Origin: Ancylobacter oerskovii
GTDB taxonomy: Bacteria; Pseudomonadota; Alphaproteobacteria; Rhizobiales; Xanthobacteraceae
Direction of reading: 5' to 3'
DNA length: 64,000 nt
NCBI RefSeq assembly: GCF_018390555.1
Contig: NZ_JAHBGB010000002.1
Coordinates: 186,001-250,000, forward strand
Positions 60,037 through 64,000 of this stretch are shown in pieces. A program made the position numbers and the translations under genes. A model generated the notes under the pieces. That model did not search any database. It was not told where the DNA came from and saw only the letters and a program-made list of their open reading frames with translations. Positions within the stretch are counted from its first letter, which is position 1; each line of letters starts with the position of its first letter.

Positions 60037-60783
60037 ATGGGCAGCGACTCTCGCCTGGGCAAGTTCGACGGCATTCGGCGCGGCGAGGATGGACAACTCG
60101 TCGGCGCGCCACCGTCGACCGCCAGCATTCGCGATGCGATCCGCCGCGACATCATCGCCCTGAAGCTGAAACCGGGCACGCGCGTCTCGGAGAACGAGTT
60201 GGCCGCCCGCTTCGGCACCAGCCGCACCCCTGTGCGGGAGGCGCTGCTCGGTCTCGTCGATCAGGGGCTGATCGCGGTGCTGCCCCAGCGCGGCACCTAC
60301 ATCACCTATATCTCGCTGAAAGGCGTGCAGCGGGCGCGGTTCCTGCGCCTGGCGCTGGAAGTCGCCATCTTCCGAAGCGCCGCCGAGCAGGGCCTGTCGC
60401 GCGCGCTGATGGGCGCGGCGGAGGATGTCATCGACGAGCAGGTGGCGGCCGAGGCCGACCCGGAGCGCTTCACCCGCGCCGACGACGCCTTTCACCGGCT
60501 GTTCGCCGACGGCATCGGCATGGGCGACCTGTGGACGGTGCTGGAACAGGAGAAGGCGCAGTTCGACCGGATCCGCTTCCTCAGCCTGCCCAATGTGACG
60601 CCGATCGACACGCTGATCGGCCAGCACCGCGCCATGCTGGAGGCGGTGCGCACCCGCGATCCGGTGGCGGCGGAAGAGGCGGTAAAGATCCACCTGTCGG
60701 AAGTGCTCAAGGTGACGTTCGAACTCGCCGAACGTCACCCGGATCTGATCATCGACGATCTCGACGCGCCTCAGAGCCCGTGA
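60037..60783 (+). CDS. GntR-family (FadR-type) transcriptional regulator
   Basis: A 248-residue regulator. The winged helix reads IRRDIIALKLKPGTRVSENELAARFGTSRTPVREALLGLVDQGLIAVLPQRGTYI in segments; the C-terminal all-helical FCD domain contains DDAFHRLF and GQHRAMLEAVRTRDPVAAEEAVKIHLSEVL with the metal/ligand His residues. It is convergent with the uronate genes (13-bp overlap) and is the likely regulator of that cluster, probably sensing a uronate intermediate. Confidence 0.9.
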   Translation: MGSDSRLGKFDGIRRGEDGQLVGAPPSTASIRDAIRRDIIALKLKPGTRVSENELAARFGTSRTPVREALLGLVDQGLIAVLPQRGTYITYISLKGVQRARFLRLALEVAIFRSAAEQGLSRALMGAAEDVIDEQVAAEADPERFTRADDAFHRLFADGIGMGDLWTVLEQEKAQFDRIRFLSLPNVTPIDTLIGQHRAMLEAVRTRDPVAAEEAVKIHLSEVLKVTFELAERHPDLIIDDLDAPQSP

Positions 60784-61628
60784 CGATCGAGGATGCGGCG
60801 CCCGCTCTGCGCCACCTCGTCGCCGTCGCGGAACAGCGGCCGCCAGGCGGCGACGCCGCGCGCCACGTCCGGTCCACTCACTGCCGAGGAGAATGCCTCG
60901 ACGCCGATCAGCTTATCGTAGCCCGCTGCCTTCAGCCGGGCGAGGAACGGCGCGAAGTCGATCTGTCCGCGATCGAGCAGCCCGCGATCGTTCTGGTCGA
61001 GCTCGAAATAGGCGAGATGCGGTAGAGCGGCTTCCAGCGCCGCCATCGGATCGGCTTCCTCGATGTTCATGTGAAAGGTGTCGAGATGCAGCCAGAGATT
61101 GGCCGGGCGGCCGACCAGATCGAGAAAGGCCAGCCCCTCCTCCACCGTGGTCAGCATGTTGGTCTCGTAGCGGTTCAGCATTTCCATCGCGAAGCGCAGG
61201 CCGAAGCCTTTCGCCTCCTCGGAAATCTCGGCCAGCGCCTCGGCGCTGCGCTGGCGCATGTCGGGCGTGGCGACGGCGTCGGCCTTGCCGAACAGCCCGT
61301 AGGTGATGCCGCCGACATGGATGGCACCCATGTCTCGCGCGAGGCGCAGCGCGGCGCGGTGCCGCTCGATCCCCGCCTTGCGGATCGCCGGATCGGCGCT
61401 GGTGATGTCGGCGGTGGGCAGCTGGTTGGCCGAGCCGACCGCGGTGATGCCATGCGCACCGAATGTGCGCGCGATGGCCGGGGCGTCGATCACCGCATGG
61501 TCGCGCAACGGCACCACTACATGGTCGAAGCCGGCGGCGGCGGCACGGGGCGCGACATAGTCGGCCGCCTCGGCGGACCAGCCGGGTATCCACGAGAAGG
61601 AGTGGATCGAGCGGTTCGGCATGGTCAC
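60771..61628 (-). CDS. Sugar phosphate isomerase/epimerase family TIM-barrel protein
   Basis: A 285-residue AP-endonuclease-2-like TIM barrel as in D-tagatose/D-psicose 3-epimerases: FAMEMLNRYETNMLTTVEEGLAFLDLV, LWLHLDTFHMNIEE, LAYFELDQNDRGLLDRGQIDF and GVEAFSSAVSGPD, with Glu, Asp/His and Glu metal ligands. The GTG at 61628 overlaps the uxuA stop (GTGA). Co-translation with uxuA points to a uronate or ketose substrate. Confidence 0.88.
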   Translation of the reverse strand: MTMPNRSIHSFSWIPGWSAEAADYVAPRAAAAGFDHVVVPLRDHAVIDAPAIARTFGAHGITAVGSANQLPTADITSADPAIRKAGIERHRAALRLARDMGAIHVGGITYGLFGKADAVATPDMRQRSAEALAEISEEAKGFGLRFAMEMLNRYETNMLTTVEEGLAFLDLVGRPANLWLHLDTFHMNIEEADPMAALEAALPHLAYFELDQNDRGLLDRGQIDFAPFLARLKAAGYDKLIGVEAFSSAVSGPDVARGVAAWRPLFRDGDEVAQSGRRILDRHGL

Positions 61629-62812
61629 GCGCCTTCCAGCTGATCGATGGCGGCCATCACGCCGCGCAATTCGGCGAGCCCGCGCAGCCGGCCGATGATC
61701 GGGTAGCCAGGGTGGGTCTTTCGGCCGGCATCGTCGATCAGCTCGTGGCCATGGTCCGGGCGCATGGGAATTTCCCAGTCGGCGCGGCCTTCCGCCTTGC
61801 GACGGCGTTCCTCGGCCATCAGCGTGCGCACCAGCTTCACCATGTCGGTGTCGCCGCCGAGATGGTCGGCCTCCATGAACGAGCCGTCGGCGTCCTTGCG
61901 GACGTTGCGCAAATGGGCGAAGTGGATCTTGTCGGCGAAGCGGGCGGCGATGGCCGGCACGTCATTGGCCGGATTGGCGCCGAGCGAGCCGGAGCACAGC
62001 GTCAAGCCGTTTGACGGCGAGGGCACGCAGCCGAGGATGAAGGCGATGTCCTCGGCATTCGACACGATCCGGTCGAGCCCGAACAGGCTGCGCGGCGGAT
62101 CGTCGGGATGCACGCACAGGCGGAGGCCGCATTCCTCGGCGGTCGGGATGATCTCCTCGAGGAAGTGCTTGTAGTTGGCCTTCAGGTCCTCGCGCGAGAC
62201 CTCGTCATAGCGCTCCAGCATGGCACGGAGCTGCGGCACGTCATAGCGGTCATAGGCGCCGGGCAGGCCGGCCATGATGTTGGTGAGCAGCCCGTCGCGA
62301 TCCGTCTCGCTGGAGCGCGCGAACCACTCGGCTGCCCGCGCCAGCACCTCCGGCGAGTGACCCTTCTCGGCGCCGGGACGCTTCAGGATGTGAAGGTCGA
62401 AGGCAACGTATTCGTGGATATTGAAGCGCAGCGCCGTGCCGCCGCCCGGCAGCGGCGCATGGAGTTGGGTGCGCGTCCAGTCGAGGATCGGCATGAAGTT
62501 GTAGCAGACGACCGAGATGCCCTCGGCGGCGAGATTGCGCAGCGATGCACGGTAATTGTCGAGCAGCGGCGCGAGGTCGCCGTCGCCGAGCTTGATGCGC
62601 TCGTGGATCGGCAGGCTTTCGACGACGCTCCACCGCAGGCCCAGGGCGGGGTTTTCCACCAGCGCCTTGCGCCTGCGGATCTCTTCGGGCGTCCACACCT
62701 CGCCATAGGGGATCTGATGCAGCGCCGTGACCACGCCGGTCGCGCCGGCCTGCACGATGTGCCTCAGTTCGACGGCATCGTCGGGGCCGAACCAGCGCCA
62801 GGTCTGTTCCAT
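61625..62812 (-). CDS. uxuA: Mannonate dehydratase
   Basis: A 395-residue enzyme that dehydrates D-mannonate to 2-keto-3-deoxygluconate in glucuronate catabolism. The N-terminus MEQTWRWFGPDDAVELRHIVQAGATGVVTALHQIPYGEVW is diagnostic, as are NLAAEGISVVCYNFMPILDWTRT, LCVHPDDPP, GLTLCSGSLGANP and HFAHLRNV, which supply the metal ligands. It is followed by the epimerase with a GTGA overlap and preceded by the uxuB-like gene after 13 bp. Confidence 0.95.
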   Translation of the reverse strand: MEQTWRWFGPDDAVELRHIVQAGATGVVTALHQIPYGEVWTPEEIRRRKALVENPALGLRWSVVESLPIHERIKLGDGDLAPLLDNYRASLRNLAAEGISVVCYNFMPILDWTRTQLHAPLPGGGTALRFNIHEYVAFDLHILKRPGAEKGHSPEVLARAAEWFARSSETDRDGLLTNIMAGLPGAYDRYDVPQLRAMLERYDEVSREDLKANYKHFLEEIIPTAEECGLRLCVHPDDPPRSLFGLDRIVSNAEDIAFILGCVPSPSNGLTLCSGSLGANPANDVPAIAARFADKIHFAHLRNVRKDADGSFMEADHLGGDTDMVKLVRTLMAEERRRKAEGRADWEIPMRPDHGHELIDDAGRKTHPGYPIIGRLRGLAELRGVMAAIDQLEGA

Positions 62813-62825
62813 GAAAGTCTCCGGT

Positions 62826-64000
62826 TTATCGGGTGGGGGTCGCGTGGGCGAGGCCCCGAAGCGTGGCGCGGGTGCCGTGCGTCGACAGCCGGACATAGGC
62901 GTCGGTGACGGCGGCGGTGAAGGTCGGGTTCGCGCCCAGCGTGCCGAAGATCGGCTCGATGGCGACGGCGCGGCGCACGTAACCGGCAGCGTCGGTGGCG
63001 GGCGCCGCGGCCGACGCCAGAAGCGGAGCCAGCGGATCTGACACCCGCAGCGGCGCGCCCGCATCGCTCGTGCCGCGCGCATGGCGCAGGAACGCGGCGA
63101 CGACGAGGGCGAGCCTTTCAATGCCCTGCCCCGCCGCCATGCGGTCGCGGATCGGCGCGAGGATGCGCTGCGGCAGCTTCTGCGAGCCGTCCATGGCGAT
63201 CTGCGCCGTGAGATGGCGCACCCCGGGATTTTCGTAGCGCGCGCGCAGCTGCGCGGCATAGGCGGCAAGGTCGGCACCGGGCGGCGGCGGCACGGTGGGG
63301 ATGATCTCCTCGCGCCACAGCGCCTCGACGAAGGCGCCGATATCCGGGTCGGCGATGGCGGCGCTGACCGTCTCCACGCCGGCGAGGGTGCCGAGATAGG
63401 CCATCGCCGAATGGGTGCCGTTGAGCATGCGCAGCTTCATGAGCTCGAACGGCTCGACGTCGGTCGTCATCTGCGCACCGGCGAGATCCCAGCGCGGGCG
63501 GCCGGACGGAAAATTGTCCTCGATCACCCATTGGCGGAACGGCTCGTGCAGCACCGGCGCCTCGTCGCGCAGGCCGATCAGCTCCGCCGTCGCGGCGATG
63601 CCTTCCGGCGTGACGGCCGGCACGATGCGGTCGACCATGGTGGAGGGAAAGGCCACCTCGCGCTCGATCCATACCGCCAGCGCCTCGCCCTTCAGCGCCG
63701 CGTACTCAGTGACGACGCGACGGGTGACATGGCCGTTGCCCGGCAGGTTGTCGCAGCACAGCACAGTGAACGGCGCGAGACCGGCCGCGCGGCGCGCCGC
63801 CAGTGCCGCGACGATCAGGCCGGGGGCGGTGGCGGGCCGGCTTCCGGCCGCGAGGTCGGCGCGGATCTCCGGGTGATCGGCGCGCAAATGTCCGGTCGCC
63901 GGGTCGTGGCAATAGCCCTTCTCGGTGATGGTCAGGCTGACGATCCGCGTCGCGGGATCGGCCAAGAGGGCGGCGAGCCGCTCACCCTCGCTCGGTGCGT
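62826..64000 (-). CDS. Mannitol dehydrogenase-family reductase, probable fructuronate reductase (N-terminus outside window)
   Basis: The frame is open to the right edge; 390 residues with the C-terminus are visible. The frame before MADPATR continues ([12 protein letters not shown]), so the N-terminal Rossmann start lies beyond. Visible features are [31 protein letters not shown], the catalytic Lys in [19 protein letters not shown] and a polyol-dehydrogenase C-domain. Next to uxuA, reduction of fructuronate to mannonate (UxuB) is the likely role. Confidence 0.88.
   Translation of the reverse strand, partial: APSEGERLAALLADPATRIVSLTITEKGYCHDPATGHLRADHPEIRADLAAGSRPATAPGLIVAALAARRAAGLAPFTVLCCDNLPGNGHVTRRVVTEYAALKGEALAVWIEREVAFPSTMVDRIVPAVTPEGIAATAELIGLRDEAPVLHEPFRQWVIEDNFPSGRPRWDLAGAQMTTDVEPFELMKLRMLNGTHSAMAYLGTLAGVETVSAAIADPDIGAFVEALWREEIIPTVPPPPGADLAAYAAQLRARYENPGVRHLTAQIAMDGSQKLPQRILAPIRDRMAAGQGIERLALVVAAFLRHARGTSDAGAPLRVSDPLAPLLASAAAPATDAAGYVRRAVAIEPIFGTLGANPTFTAAVTDAYVRLSTHGTRATLRGLAHATPTR

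Overview
This 64 kb window is a high-GC chromosomal segment of an alphaproteobacterium, most likely order Hyphomicrobiales and close to Xanthobacteraceae (Ancylobacter/Starkeya/Xanthobacter-like). That is an inference from gene content: the carA / GatB-YqeY / dnaG / rpoD neighbourhood, a DnaG with degenerate zinc-finger ligands, trxB followed by an LsrB/VtlR-type LysR gene and an AbcR-like sRNA, a DUF992 protein, and EcfG-type promoter motifs. No rRNA, CRISPR array, prophage or intact insertion sequence was seen. One tRNA with a CAU anticodon (probably tRNA-Ile2) is present.

Layout. 1-2.5 kb: the end of an OpgC-type membrane acyltransferase gene and two tandem exported SGNH-like proteins. 2.7-9.8 kb: housekeeping and metabolic genes (O-methyltransferase, PrmB, a class D beta-lactamase homologue, an MltB-type transglycosylase, Tam, an alpha/beta hydrolase). 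9.8-16.9 kb: ettA, then the trehalose cluster otsB-GH15-otsA with a GAF-GGDEF diguanylate cyclase behind it. 16.9-24.1 kb: aldose epimerase, FkbM methyltransferase, MFS transporter, DUF1328, Tat-exported superoxide dismutase, an ArsR-SRPBCC pair, and a small ORF plus zeta-toxin-like kinase. 24.1-37.9 kb: the information/pyrimidine core (rpoD, dnaG, yqeY-like, carA, carB, greA), interrupted by a second ArsR-SRPBCC pair, a binding-protein-like gene and a divergent SDR/HxlR pair. 38-42.3 kb: glycosyltransferase/ELM1/Lrp block. 42.6-46.6 kb: trxB, the LysR gene, the sRNA and a Kef-type antiporter. 46.7-52.6 kb: msrP, DUF992, aspartate aminotransferase, GST, PQQ sugar dehydrogenase and small membrane proteins. 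52.6-57 kb: an iron module (Fiu/PiuA-like receptor, PiuC-like PKHD oxygenase, Sel1 protein). 57-60 kb: lipid kinase, SIMPL protein, tRNA. 60-64 kb: a hexuronate cluster (GntR regulator, TIM-barrel isomerase, uxuA, partial uxuB-like reductase).

How the parts fit. Many genes are tightly coupled through ATGA or GTGA start/stop overlaps. Stress response is a theme: an EcfG-type motif (GGAAC-N16-CGTT) lies in front of the trehalose genes, with further matches before an alpha/beta hydrolase and a lipid kinase. Two ArsR-SRPBCC modules share one design, with an operator-overlapped promoter whose predicted transcription start falls at the start codon. The most interesting regulatory items are the AbcR-like sRNA, the intrinsic terminator just upstream of carB, and the twin 16-bp operators of the second ArsR gene. 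The least characterised protein system is the 70-residue ORF joined to a zeta-type kinase, which looks like a chromosomal toxin-antitoxin pair.
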